A stretch of DNA of 64,000 nucleotides from Planctomycetota bacterium. Its GTDB lineage: Bacteria; Planctomycetota; UBA8742; UBA2392. The notes under the pieces are model-generated. The model made no database searches. It was not told the DNA's origin and saw only the letters and a program-made list of their open reading frames with translations. The position numbers and the translations under genes are program-made. Positions within the stretch are counted from its first letter, which is position 1. Every line of letters begins with the position of its first letter. Shown here piece after piece: positions 7,717 to 15,764 of this stretch. Location of the stretch: the NCBI GenBank assembly GCA_020638675.1, contig JACKID010000004.1:62001-126000 (forward strand), written 5' to 3'.

Positions 7717-8332
7717 AGCGCGCAATCTGATTCGTGTGCAAGCGGCTGAGCGTCAGCAGCGCCGTGATCGCGCCGATCATGCACAGGAACATGTCCCACT
7801 GGGTGTCCCACTGATCGCCCTGTGTACCGAGGAATGCGTCGGCGCCCTGGCCCATCGCGACGGCCGTCCACCACTCGATCATTTCGTAGAAGGCACTGAA
7901 CGCGAGCGGGATGCTCACGCAGATCACGAACAGCCACACACCCGGCTTCAGCGGCGACTTTCGCAGCAGCACTTCGCGCGCGGCAATCGCCGGGACAAAC
8001 CCCTGCGCCAGGTGGCCGAGACGGTCGTAATGGTTGCGGCCGAGCCCCAGCGCGTCACGCACCCAGAAGCCGAGCGGGACTTCGGCGTATGTGTAATGCC
8101 CGCCCAGCATCAGGATGCAGGCGTGCACAAAGATCAACCGGTACAGCAGCGGCGTAAGCGGGAAGCGCTTGTACGTGAGAACAAGCAGCGGCGCGATCAG
8201 CATGACCGGCAGGGCTTCCATCACCCACGTGGCGCGGTCTTTCGGCCCGTTGCCGCTGACGATCAACGCAACCAGCGTCAGCACCAGCAGGATGGCGGGT
8301 TCAGGGCTGCGCTTAGCGGTCATCCGCGACAT
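7655..8332 (-). CDS. DUF2238 (YjdF-like) integral membrane protein
   Basis: 225 residues with six or so hydrophobic segments. Characteristic stretches include GGHYTYAEVP, NHYDRLGHLAQGF and FYEMIEWW, with the conserved His/Asp/Glu residues of the DUF2238 family; the function is unknown. The start may be 8332 or the ATG nine bases later; both overlap or touch the stop of the 67-residue gene upstream, so the two form an operon. The 3' end runs 62 bp antisense into the sirtuin gene. Confidence 0.85.
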   Translation of the reverse strand: MSRMTAKRSPEPAILLVLTLVALIVSGNGPKDRATWVMEALPVMLIAPLLVLTYKRFPLTPLLYRLIFVHACILMLGGHYTYAEVPLGFWVRDALGLGRNHYDRLGHLAQGFVPAIAAREVLLRKSPLKPGVWLFVICVSIPLAFSAFYEMIEWWTAVAMGQGADAFLGTQGDQWDTQWDMFLCMIGAITALLTLSRLHTNQIARFTGPEPAESPEEPPPLSRAG

Positions 8333-8516
8333 TCAACCAGCGCGGTATCAGGCGGGAAAGAACCAGCGCCGCGACCAGCACCAGCAGCGAATCAATGACT
8401 TCCGCCCACAGGTTCCAGATCAGGTCCAGCTTGTCCATCACGACCCACGAGATCGCACTGAGCAAGACCATCACGCCCCAGAACAACGCCCTGCGTGTTT
8501 TGACGTACACACTCAT
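8313..8516 (-). CDS. Small membrane protein, unknown
   Basis: 67 residues with two hydrophobic helices (about 12-30 and 36-58). The ATG at 8516 is chosen because TATGCT ends six bases before it on the minus strand and there is no ribosome site; a longer frame upstream would enter the divergent promoter. It is translationally coupled to the DUF2238 gene. The family is not recognised. Confidence 0.65.
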   Translation of the reverse strand: MSVYVKTRRALFWGVMVLLSAISWVVMDKLDLIWNLWAEVIDSLLVLVAALVLSRLIPRWLNVADDR

Positions 8517-8522
8517 GCCTAC

Positions 8523-8564
8523 AGCATAGCGAGCCTGCCCAATCCGTATGCCCCCGGCTAGACT
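8523..8564. promoter_or_regulatory. Back-to-back leaderless-type promoters
   Basis: TATGCT (minus, 8523-8528) lies six bases before the ATG at 8516. TAGACT (plus, 8559-8564) lies six bases before the ATG at 8571, with CTGCCC 18 bases upstream as a possible -35. Neither start has a Shine-Dalgarno. Confidence 0.55.
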
Positions 8565-8570
8565 ACTCGC

Positions 8571-10391
8571 ATGTACGACGTCCTGCCCGACACACTGGCG
8601 CATGCGCAGCGCGGCATCTGCCCGACCTGCGGCGCGCCCATGAAGCTGGCCGAATCCGGGCGTGAGGCGCGTTGCGATTTCTGCGGCGGCGGCTCACAGC
8701 TCAAGTTCAGCCTGCGCGCGATCGAGCCCGACGCGGCAGCACTCGCGAAGCCCACGATCAAGGGCGCGACGCGCTGGATCGAGAAACAGGCCAAGTACGA
8801 AGACGTCAACTGCCCCGGCTGCGGCGCGACATTCCAGGCCAATACGGGACACAGCATCCAGACCTGCAAGTACTGCGGCGCGCAGAGCAAGCTCGAAACG
8901 CGCCTCGTGCCCATCACCACCGACGACGTGCCAGAGCCCGCCGAGCGCACCCGCGCAGATTTCCAGAACGCCAGCCGCGACCGCATCGACCACCCATGGG
9001 ACATCGAGACCGAGCAGTTGTTCTGGCGCGTGCTCCATGAGCCGGACCTCACCCACCGCCGCAGGCTCGCGATCAACTTCCGTCGCTGGAGCTACATCAA
9101 CCACACGGCCGCACACTTCCTGCCGTGGCTGCTCAAGGAAATAGAAACCGGCGACCAGCCGACGTCCCTCGCGGCCTCGGACGTGATCGGCAAGCTGCTG
9201 TGCGAGGGCGACCCGACGCTCTGGCCGGGCGTGATCCAGGCCTGCCGCGGCGTGGTGTTTGACGCAAACGCCCGCGCCTGCGTGCTGCACGAACTGGGGC
9301 TGGGTAAAGGCGTCTGCGTGAAGACGCTGATCGACACGGCCGAGTTCGCCGCCGCGCACGGGGCCAACGACTACGCCTGCAACGCGCTGTGGGCCGTGAA
9401 CACGCTGATCGAGCGCAACTTCGACGAGCACCCGGTGATTGCGCAGATCGTGCTGTATCGACTGTTCTTTGTGACCGGCCCGGTGCTGGGCTGGGCGCTG
9501 TACACCATGCGCAACGGCTACCTGCGCGGGCGCTACCCGATCGAGTACCTGGTGCGTGCCATCGAGGAGTTGAGCATCGAGCGCCCGCAACTCGTCGAGC
9601 ATCTGCTGGACTGCATCTACGTCGGCGGCGAAGGCGACGGCGAGTTCAACAAACGCCTCGATTTCGTGCGCAAGGCGCAAAGCTGGGGCGCCCGCGCGGC
9701 CGGCTTCGAGATGCTGTACCAACCGGCCGAAGACCCCGCGCTGATGGCGGAGGCGATCGCGCTGATCGACGCGGACCTCGATGACGAGCACGCGGGCACC
9801 GCCGCCGAGGGCGCGCTGTACCGGCTGATCACGACGGGAAAGAAGACCGGCCCCGCGATTGATGACCTGGTGCGAAAGCGCGGCGAGAGCCTGAGCTACC
9901 GCGTGAAGCGCGAGTACATCCGCTACAACCCGGAGACGCCGCTGCTGGACACCAGCGTGCAGTACTACTGGCAGAGCGATCCCAAGCGCGAGTTCGACCC
10001 GGAGATGCAGGCGCAGCTCGACGCATGGCGCGAGCTGATCCGTGACTCGGTAGACAAGTACCGCAAGAACGTCGAGGAGATGCGCGTGCTGCTGCGCGAG
10101 AGCGACAAGCTGGACGTGCCCATCTTCCTGCGCGAGGAGCCCGCGACCATTCCGCTCAGCGCAAAGTACCTCGAGGCCGAGCAGAAGGTCGCCAAGGCCG
10201 AGAAAAGGCAGGTCGACCAGACCAAAGAAATGCAGCGCCTGCAGGAAGAGTACCAGAAGGCCATGGAGCAGCTTTCCCAGAAGATGATGGCCAACATGCA
10301 GGACGCCAAGGTCATGCAGCAGGTCACGGCCGAGATGCAGCGCCTCTCGGCCGAGCTGCAGGAGAAGATGCAGAAGCTGTTCGGCAACTAG
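8571..10391 (+). CDS. Double zinc-ribbon protein with helical body and C-terminal coiled coil
   Basis: 606 residues, cytosolic. Two zinc ribbons open the protein: CPTC/CDFC (17-38) and CPGC/CKYC (81-102). A long alpha-helical region of about 350 residues follows, reading like HEAT/ARM-type repeats. The C-terminus (about 525-606) is a Lys/Glu/Gln/Met coiled coil. I do not recognise the family, and the ribbons suggest nucleic-acid or protein binding only in a general way. It starts at a leaderless-type ATG and has no operon partner in the same direction closer than 74 bp. Confidence 0.8.
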   Translation: MYDVLPDTLAHAQRGICPTCGAPMKLAESGREARCDFCGGGSQLKFSLRAIEPDAAALAKPTIKGATRWIEKQAKYEDVNCPGCGATFQANTGHSIQTCKYCGAQSKLETRLVPITTDDVPEPAERTRADFQNASRDRIDHPWDIETEQLFWRVLHEPDLTHRRRLAINFRRWSYINHTAAHFLPWLLKEIETGDQPTSLAASDVIGKLLCEGDPTLWPGVIQACRGVVFDANARACVLHELGLGKGVCVKTLIDTAEFAAAHGANDYACNALWAVNTLIERNFDEHPVIAQIVLYRLFFVTGPVLGWALYTMRNGYLRGRYPIEYLVRAIEELSIERPQLVEHLLDCIYVGGEGDGEFNKRLDFVRKAQSWGARAAGFEMLYQPAEDPALMAEAIALIDADLDDEHAGTAAEGALYRLITTGKKTGPAIDDLVRKRGESLSYRVKREYIRYNPETPLLDTSVQYYWQSDPKREFDPEMQAQLDAWRELIRDSVDKYRKNVEEMRVLLRESDKLDVPIFLREEPATIPLSAKYLEAEQKVAKAEKRQVDQTKEMQRLQEEYQKAMEQLSQKMMANMQDAKVMQQVTAEMQRLSAELQEKMQKLFGN

Positions 10392-10465
10392 CTTCCCACA
10401 AGCTTTGAAGCACTTTACCCGCGCGCGCCAATCGCCGATGCTGGGTCGGTTCGGGGCTCAAGCGC

Positions 10466-11887
10466 ATGCTGTTTACGTCACCTGTCTTTGTGCTGTTCTT
10501 TGTGGCCGTGCTGGTGCTGAGCCGGCTGCCGCTGCCGTGGGGCGGGCGCAAGTTCATCCTGCTGGTGGCGAGCTACGCCTTCTACGCAAGCTGGAACCCG
10601 CCGTTCGTGATCCTGTTGTGGGTCTCGACCGCGGTGGATTACGTCGTCGGGCTACAACTGGCGCGCGCCGAAGCCGCGCGTGCACGCAAGGCGCTGCTGG
10701 TGGTCAGCGCTTGCGTCAACCTGGGGATCCTGTGCGCATTTAAGTACGCGAACTTCCTCTCGGAGAGCTTCGCCGAGGTCGCGGGCTTTGCGGGCTGGAA
10801 CGTCTCTTACAACGCGTTCAGCATCGTGCTGCCCGTCGGCATCAGTTTCTACACGTTCCAGACGATGAGCTACACAATCGACGTCTACCGCCGAAAGCTT
10901 GAGCCGACACGCAACCTGCTCGACTTCGCGCTCTACGTGACGTTCTTTCCGCAACTGGTCGCCGGGCCGATCGTGCGCGCGTCGGAGTTCCTGTGGCAGT
11001 TGAAAGAGCCGCGCCGCGCGACGGCCAAGCAGGCCTACTGGGGCGTGCTGCTGTTCATCCTCGGTTTGTTCAAGAAGGCGTTCCTCGCCGACTCCGTCTT
11101 CGCACCAGTCGCAACCAAGGTGTTTGACGGCGCTGCTGTCCCGACCTCGATTCAGGCGTGGACTGGCATGTACGCGTTCGCCGGCCAGATCTACTGCGAC
11201 TTCAGCGGCTACACCGACATGGCCATCGGCTGCGCGCTGATACTCGGCTTTCGCCTGCCGGACAACTTCCGCGCGCCCTACGCCGCCGTCGGTTTCTCGG
11301 ACTTCTGGCGGCGCTGGCACATCAGCCTCTCCGGTTGGCTGCGCGACTACCTGTACATTCCGCTGGGCGGCAACCGCAAGGGCCGCATCCGTACGCGCGT
11401 GAACCTCATGATCACCATGCTGCTCGGCGGGCTGTGGCACGGTGCGGCGTGGACCTTCGTCGCATGGGGCGGACTGCACGGGCTGTACCTGGGCGCGGAA
11501 CGGGTCGCCCGGGATCGCCTGAATTTCAAGTGGTTCCAGACGCGAACCGGACAGTTCCTGCTGATGCTCGTTACGTTTCACATGGTGTGCTTCGCCTGGA
11601 TCCTGTTCCGCGCGCAGAGCTTCGGGCGTGCGCTGCACATGCTCGGCGCGCTCTCAGTCTTGGGAGCAGGCCAGGGCCCTACCACGTTCTCGCGCTGGAG
11701 TGCAGCTCTTGCGCTAGGCTGCATGGGTCTGCTCGTCGGCGCTCACTGGATGTTCCGCCACAAGCGGATCGAGGAAGTAAGCGCGCGAGGCGGCTGGTTC
11801 GTGACAGCGCTCGTCGCGGCAGTCATGCTGTTCTTGTCTCTCACGGCCGGAGCGAAAGGTGCAGAGTTCATCTACTTCCAATTCTGA
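10466..11887 (+). CDS. MBOAT-family polysaccharide O-acyltransferase (AlgI-like)
   Basis: 473 residues, about ten membrane helices. It has the AlgI/DltB hallmarks: SFYTFQTMSYTIDVYR, FPQLVAGPI, the DFWRRWHISLS block, and the catalytic His325 in GGLWHGAAW. MBOAT proteins pass acyl groups across the inner membrane to a periplasmic SGNH partner that acetylates an exopolysaccharide or teichoic acid. The SGNH-like gene follows directly, which supports this. The polymer is unknown because no glycosyltransferases or polymerase lie nearby. Confidence 0.9.
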   Translation: MLFTSPVFVLFFVAVLVLSRLPLPWGGRKFILLVASYAFYASWNPPFVILLWVSTAVDYVVGLQLARAEAARARKALLVVSACVNLGILCAFKYANFLSESFAEVAGFAGWNVSYNAFSIVLPVGISFYTFQTMSYTIDVYRRKLEPTRNLLDFALYVTFFPQLVAGPIVRASEFLWQLKEPRRATAKQAYWGVLLFILGLFKKAFLADSVFAPVATKVFDGAAVPTSIQAWTGMYAFAGQIYCDFSGYTDMAIGCALILGFRLPDNFRAPYAAVGFSDFWRRWHISLSGWLRDYLYIPLGGNRKGRIRTRVNLMITMLLGGLWHGAAWTFVAWGGLHGLYLGAERVARDRLNFKWFQTRTGQFLLMLVTFHMVCFAWILFRAQSFGRALHMLGALSVLGAGQGPTTFSRWSAALALGCMGLLVGAHWMFRHKRIEEVSARGGWFVTALVAAVMLFLSLTAGAKGAEFIYFQF

Positions 11888-12920
11888 CCACGATGCGATG
11901 GCCAGAGTTCCGGACAGCGCCGGCGCAAGGACGCTGCTGCTGGCGGCATGCCTTGCTGCGGCGATGCTCGGCGGGTGGGAAGGCTGGGTGCGCTTTCGAG
12001 CGTCCGTAGAAGTCCGCCCGGAGGCGAAGTCCGTCGCTGCCAATGCGGTCTCGCGACCGCCCAAGGATGGCAACAGCCGACTCTTCCTGCTGGGCAGTTC
12101 CCGCGTGCAGGGAGGCATCGACCCTGAAACGCTTGAGAAAGAACTCGGGCCGGGATGGGAGGTACACAACCTCGCGCTGCCCATGGGCTCCAGCGCGCTG
12201 CAATTACACATGATCCTCGACTCCATTCGTGAGGGTGACGTCATCGTCATGGGCGCACTCCCCCTGTCGTTCTACACGGATGGGGAGAGCCCGGACCTGG
12301 AACAGTTCGGCGCCAAACTGCCGACTACGTACGGCCCGGCTAGCATGGACCTGTGGATCACCGTCACGCTTCAGGATTACTTGTGGTTCCTTCGCGGCCG
12401 AACGTCACCCGCGGAGGAGGCCCACACGCTGCTCCGCTCGCTCGTTGTTGAACCGACTCCAATGGATACCGCCCAGGGAAAGATCCGGCCTGGCAAGAAC
12501 GGGTGGCTGGAGTTGCAGCTCGAACCGGGCGCGACGTTCAGCGCCGACTACGACCTGGACTTTGCACAGCGCCTCGAAAAGAGCATTCGCCCCGACCGTG
12601 CAGAACTGTTCGTTGAGGTGCTGGCACGTTTGCAAGCAGACGTGGCGAGCGTTCGCGCGTCTGGGGGACGCGAAGTGTTCTTCGTCCGGCTGCCTTCCGA
12701 CCACGAGTTCGCGGCCACGGAAGAGCGCTACTACCCGCGTGCCGAGTATTGGGACAAGCTGTCCGCAACCTTTCCGGGTCATTGCTGGCACTTCGCCGAC
12801 TATCCCGCCACTCGCAAGTTGCCCACCGTGGACGGCTCCCATCTCGCAGGCCCGGATGCGCGGCGCTACAGCCATTGGCTTGGTGCGCAGCTGCGTGAGG
12901 CTTTGAAACGCGATGAGTGA
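11859..12920 (+). CDS. SGNH-like membrane-anchored protein, partner of the MBOAT acyltransferase
   Basis: 353 residues. An N-terminal transmembrane helix lies near 24-43 and the rest is periplasmic. GSSR (about 79-82) fits the SGNH nucleophile block and DGSH (about 325-328) the distal Asp-x-x-His, as in AlgJ/AlgX/DltD-type acyl transferases. The GTG at 11859 has GGAG six bases upstream and overlaps the MBOAT gene by 29 bp; an ATG at 11898 is the alternative. Co-transcribed with the genes on both sides. Confidence 0.75.
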   Translation: MQSSSTSNSDHDAMARVPDSAGARTLLLAACLAAAMLGGWEGWVRFRASVEVRPEAKSVAANAVSRPPKDGNSRLFLLGSSRVQGGIDPETLEKELGPGWEVHNLALPMGSSALQLHMILDSIREGDVIVMGALPLSFYTDGESPDLEQFGAKLPTTYGPASMDLWITVTLQDYLWFLRGRTSPAEEAHTLLRSLVVEPTPMDTAQGKIRPGKNGWLELQLEPGATFSADYDLDFAQRLEKSIRPDRAELFVEVLARLQADVASVRASGGREVFFVRLPSDHEFAATEERYYPRAEYWDKLSATFPGHCWHFADYPATRKLPTVDGSHLAGPDARRYSHWLGAQLREALKRDE

Positions 12921-13725
12921 AGAAGACGCAATCGCGAAGGCCGAGACTCCGGCGACGGTTGCGTCACTGGAGGCCGATCTGCGCGCCATCGGTCTGGCGG
13001 CCGGACAGGTCGTGCTCGTGCACTCGTCGCTCAGCGCCCTGGGCTGGGTCGCAGGCGGTGCGCAGGCCGTGGTTGAGGCCCTTCTGAACGTGCTGACCGA
13101 CGCGGGTACGCTCGTGATGCCCGCCTACTCCACGGGCAACTCCGAGCCTACCCACTGGCGCGAGCCGCCGGTGCCCGAAGCGTGGTGGCAGATCATTCGC
13201 GACCAGATGCCGGCGTTCGATCGCAAGCGCACGCCAACGCGCGAGATGGGTGCAATCGCCGAGCTGTTCCGCACATGGCCCGACGCGCGGCGCAGCGATC
13301 ACCCGGCCTGCAGCTTCGCGGCCTGGGGGCGCTACGCCCACGCGATCACGGCCGAGCATCGCCTGAATTCTTCATTCGGCGAGGACTCGCCGCTGGCGCG
13401 CGTCTATGACTTCGACGGGCGCGTACTGCTGCTCGGCGTCGGGCACGACCGCAATTCGTCGCTGCACTACGCAGAGCACAAGGCCGACTGGCCGTCCAAG
13501 GGCCCGCTGAAAGTCGGTGCGGCCGTGCAGTTCGAAGACGGGCGGCAGTGGGTTCAGTACGAGGACCTGTTCCATTCGTCGGGCGACTTCGCGGAGATCG
13601 GCTGGGACTTCGTGCAAACGGGCCAGGTCAAGATCGCCGACGTCGCCTGCGCCAAGACGCAGCTCATGCACCAGCGCGCACTGGTCGATTTCGCAGCCGA
13701 CTGGATCACCCGCAAACGCAAGTAG
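12913..13725 (+). CDS. AAC(3)-fold N-acetyltransferase
   Basis: 270 residues, full length for the AAC(3)/YokD family. It shows VLVHSSLSALGWVAGG near the start, TLVMPAYST, RSDHPACSFAAWG, and LLGVGHDRNSSLHYAEH with the conserved His. The family uses acetyl-CoA. Members occur as aminoglycoside 3-N-acetyltransferases but also in surface-polysaccharide clusters. The 8-bp overlap with the SGNH gene and the MBOAT pair make an amino-sugar substrate more likely than an antibiotic; this is inference. Confidence 0.88.
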   Translation: MSEEDAIAKAETPATVASLEADLRAIGLAAGQVVLVHSSLSALGWVAGGAQAVVEALLNVLTDAGTLVMPAYSTGNSEPTHWREPPVPEAWWQIIRDQMPAFDRKRTPTREMGAIAELFRTWPDARRSDHPACSFAAWGRYAHAITAEHRLNSSFGEDSPLARVYDFDGRVLLLGVGHDRNSSLHYAEHKADWPSKGPLKVGAAVQFEDGRQWVQYEDLFHSSGDFAEIGWDFVQTGQVKIADVACAKTQLMHQRALVDFAADWITRKRK

Positions 13726-13740
13726 CACGCTGTTTAACGC

Positions 13741-13769
13741 CACGATGCCGGGGAGTGCCCGGCATCGTG
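13741..13769. terminator. Bidirectional terminator hairpin
   Basis: Perfect 12-bp stem (13741-13752 with 13758-13769), loop GAGTG, between the convergent AAC(3)-fold gene and the gene ending at 13796. Confidence 0.65.
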
Positions 13770-13795
13770 GAGTGTGGTGCCCAACTTAGGCCTGC

Positions 13796-14116
13796 CTACT
13801 TGCTCTTTGATTCTCCCGCCGCCTTCTTGCGCACCTCTTCTTCGAAGCGCTCGCGGAAGCCTTTGTACTTGCCCGGCTCGCTCTTTCCGTCGTTGCTTGC
13901 GCCGGTGCCGGTCTTTTCGCCCGGCTTCTCGAACTGGGCGCCTGCATCATTGGTGTTGTTGACGTACTCTTCCGCCTTGTTCGCGTCCGGCTTCTCGCCC
14001 TCTCCGGGTTGGTAGCCTTCCTTTGCGCCGCTCGACGGTTTGTTGGCTTCGCCGCCCTGCTTGTCACCTTCGCCTGGCTTCTTGGTTCCTTTCGGCTGAC
14101 CAGCCGATGCGCCCAT
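13796..14116 (-). CDS. C-terminal part of a candidate UGA-readthrough protein (or a separate small gene)
   Basis: 106 residues if started at the ATG at 14116. The frame is the same as that of the gene at 14129-14707 and is separated from it by one TGA (14129-14131) and four sense codons. The sequence is Gly/Lys/Glu/Asn-rich and low in hydrophobics, ending in a charged helix (FRERFEEEVRKKA). Codon use is clearly coding, with G/C in most third positions. The putative own start has no convincing ribosome site. I favour it being the tail of the upstream protein, joined by recoding of UGA, over an independent gene. Confidence 0.6.
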   Translation of the reverse strand: MGASAGQPKGTKKPGEGDKQGGEANKPSSGAKEGYQPGEGEKPDANKAEEYVNNTNDAGAQFEKPGEKTGTGASNDGKSEPGKYKGFRERFEEEVRKKAAGESKSK

Positions 14117-14131
14117 TCCGCCACCCTGTCA
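14092..14131 (-). other. In-frame UGA followed by SECIS-like hairpin
   Basis: On the minus strand the UGA occupies 14131-14129. Beginning 21 bases downstream is a 6-bp perfect stem, UCGGCU (14107-14102) with AGCCGA (14097-14092), closed by the tetraloop GGUC (14101-14098). Bacterial SECIS elements sit in this distance range, and the E. coli fdhF element has a GGUC apical loop whose G and U contact SelB. A bulged U equivalent to the fdhF one is not evident. The residue before the UGA is Cys, so a Cys-Sec pair would result. Confidence 0.5.
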
Positions 14132-14707
14132 GCAGGACCTCGATTTCAGTTCGTGCGCAATCTCCAGGCTGTCGTCGAGGTTCTCCTCGGCCTTGGCGGT
14201 TGCCTGCTCCGTGCGCTTGAGCGCATCTTCGAGCCGCTTCTCGACAGCCATCTGGCGCTGCAGGATGTCCTCGAAGGCGTCCTCGCTCTCGGCGAGCTTC
14301 TTGAGGATCTCCGGGTTCTCGGCCAGCAGCTTCCGCAGCTCGGCTTCGTCTTCCGCGATCTTCTTCAGCTCGGCTTCGGTCTTGCCCGCGAGCCTGGCGG
14401 CCTCTTCCGGGTGCGCCTTCAGGTACTCGCGCAGTCCTTCCGGCAACTCGTCGGTTTTGCCTTCGCGCATCGCCGCGCGCAGCTTCTTCATGCGCTCGGC
14501 AACGATGTCGGCCTTGGCCGGGCCGAGCGACGTTTTGGCAAGCTCGCGTTCGAGCCCGTCCATTTCGTTGCTTACGTCTTTGGCGAGCTTGTTCAACTCG
14601 GCCAGCAGCTCTTCGCGCGATTTGGACGCAAGGTCCTTCTCATCCTGCGCAAAGGCCGGGGCGGCAAGGACGCCGCAACACATCAGGGCCAGCATGACAC
14701 GTTTCAT
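14129..14707 (-). CDS. Secreted coiled-coil protein; N-terminal part of a candidate selenoprotein
   Basis: 192 residues to the TGA. Residues 1-21 are a signal peptide (CCGVLAAPAFAQ). The rest is almost entirely charged helix (Glu/Lys/Ala/Leu heptads), including repeated LAKDV/ELAKT and AEDEAELRKLL segments, so it should form a long coiled coil in the periplasm. It ends KSRSC before the UGA. If the UGA is read as selenocysteine the protein continues for about 110 more residues (to 13796), beginning QGGGMG. The ATG at 14707 has a GGAGG ribosome site. It lies on the same strand as the RDD gene, 74 bp downstream of it. Confidence 0.85.
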   Translation of the reverse strand: MKRVMLALMCCGVLAAPAFAQDEKDLASKSREELLAELNKLAKDVSNEMDGLERELAKTSLGPAKADIVAERMKKLRAAMREGKTDELPEGLREYLKAHPEEAARLAGKTEAELKKIAEDEAELRKLLAENPEILKKLAESEDAFEDILQRQMAVEKRLEDALKRTEQATAKAEENLDDSLEIAHELKSRSC

Positions 14708-14781
14708 GGCAACCTCCGGTACGGGGCTCGGGGTGCTACGTACATAATACGACTGAAGGCGCTCGCCGGTTCGAAACTTTT

Positions 14782-15702
14782 TCAGGCGTAAAGGTCGGGG
14801 TAAAGCTGCTGAAGCTGCTGCTTCAGGGCCGCGTGCATCTCATAGAGGAAGATTTCCGCGTACTCGGGCTCGATCGGCTTGCTGTAGTTCATGCGCGTTG
14901 CCAGCGCGGCCGCGGCGGCCATGGCGGCCTGCTGGCGCGCCTCGCTGTTGATCGTGCTCAGCCTTGAGCCGAATTCTTCCAGCTTCACGTAGTCGTCCGG
15001 CGTCAGCTTGCTGAGCTCGTCGGCGTTCAGTGGGAAATAGTGCGCCGGCAGCATGAAGTAGCCGGGCACGTACGGTGTGTTCCAGTTGCGCTGCGGTATC
15101 TTCTGCATGACGACCAGCGTACCCGCCACGAAGTCCGGGATGCCGCGCGACTTGCGATCCACGAACATGACGATCGCAAGGAACGAGAACGGCGCGACAG
15201 CCATGATTACTTCCGGCGCAAAGGCGCCGACGATCAGCGCGATCGGCATCGGCCCGATGATCGCGAACCGCATGAACGCGCGGACAATGCCTTCCTTCGG
15301 CCCGATCTCCTCGCCGTCCTCCTTCACCACGCGCAGGCGCATCATGGCCTTGCCGGGCGTCTGCCCGGAGAAGACGCCCTCGAACACGAAGAAGTAGCCG
15401 ACGTTCAGGAAAGTGAACAAAAAGACGCCCAGCGCGGCCGGCACCTCCGGCGCGCCGCCGGCAATCGTGGCCACCATCACGAACATGACCAGGATGCCAA
15501 TCAGGATTCCGGCAACCGCAATGATGCCGAGGTCGAGCAGGAAGGCGAACACCCGCAAGAAAGGGCTGCCGACTTCAAAGGCGGCCTGCACATCCTCGGG
15601 CAGCATGACTTCGTGCTTCCAGGCGAGCGTGCCGACGCGGTCCGCGCCCTGTTCGGGGCGGGTGGCGTCGGTGAATGAGGCCCGGTACGATACTGGCTGC
15701 AT
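14782..15702 (-). CDS. RDD-family membrane protein
   Basis: 306 residues. The RDD domain spans about 35-200: FLRVFAFLLDLGI at the start of helix 1, GQTPGKAMMRLRV after helix 2, and a third helix pair. The C-terminal 100 residues are soluble and Ala/Gln/Leu-rich. The reading TLAWKHEVMLPEDV before the domain is typical of RDD proteins in SpoIIM loci, so the upstream ATG at 15702 is preferred to the one at 15606. It is divergent from the SpoIIM-like gene. The family's role is unknown, though transport or stress roles have been proposed. Confidence 0.88.
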   Translation of the reverse strand: MQPVSYRASFTDATRPEQGADRVGTLAWKHEVMLPEDVQAAFEVGSPFLRVFAFLLDLGIIAVAGILIGILVMFVMVATIAGGAPEVPAALGVFLFTFLNVGYFFVFEGVFSGQTPGKAMMRLRVVKEDGEEIGPKEGIVRAFMRFAIIGPMPIALIVGAFAPEVIMAVAPFSFLAIVMFVDRKSRGIPDFVAGTLVVMQKIPQRNWNTPYVPGYFMLPAHYFPLNADELSKLTPDDYVKLEEFGSRLSTINSEARQQAAMAAAAALATRMNYSKPIEPEYAEIFLYEMHAALKQQLQQLYPDLYA

Positions 15703-15764
15703 TTGATCAGGTTACCGATTTCAGGTCCCCGGTTACAGGGAGCCTGACTCGCGGATGCCGCGCC

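Noticed and set aside
12913..13725. Aminoglycoside resistance gene
   Set aside because: The AAC(3) fold is broad; operon context points to polysaccharide modification.
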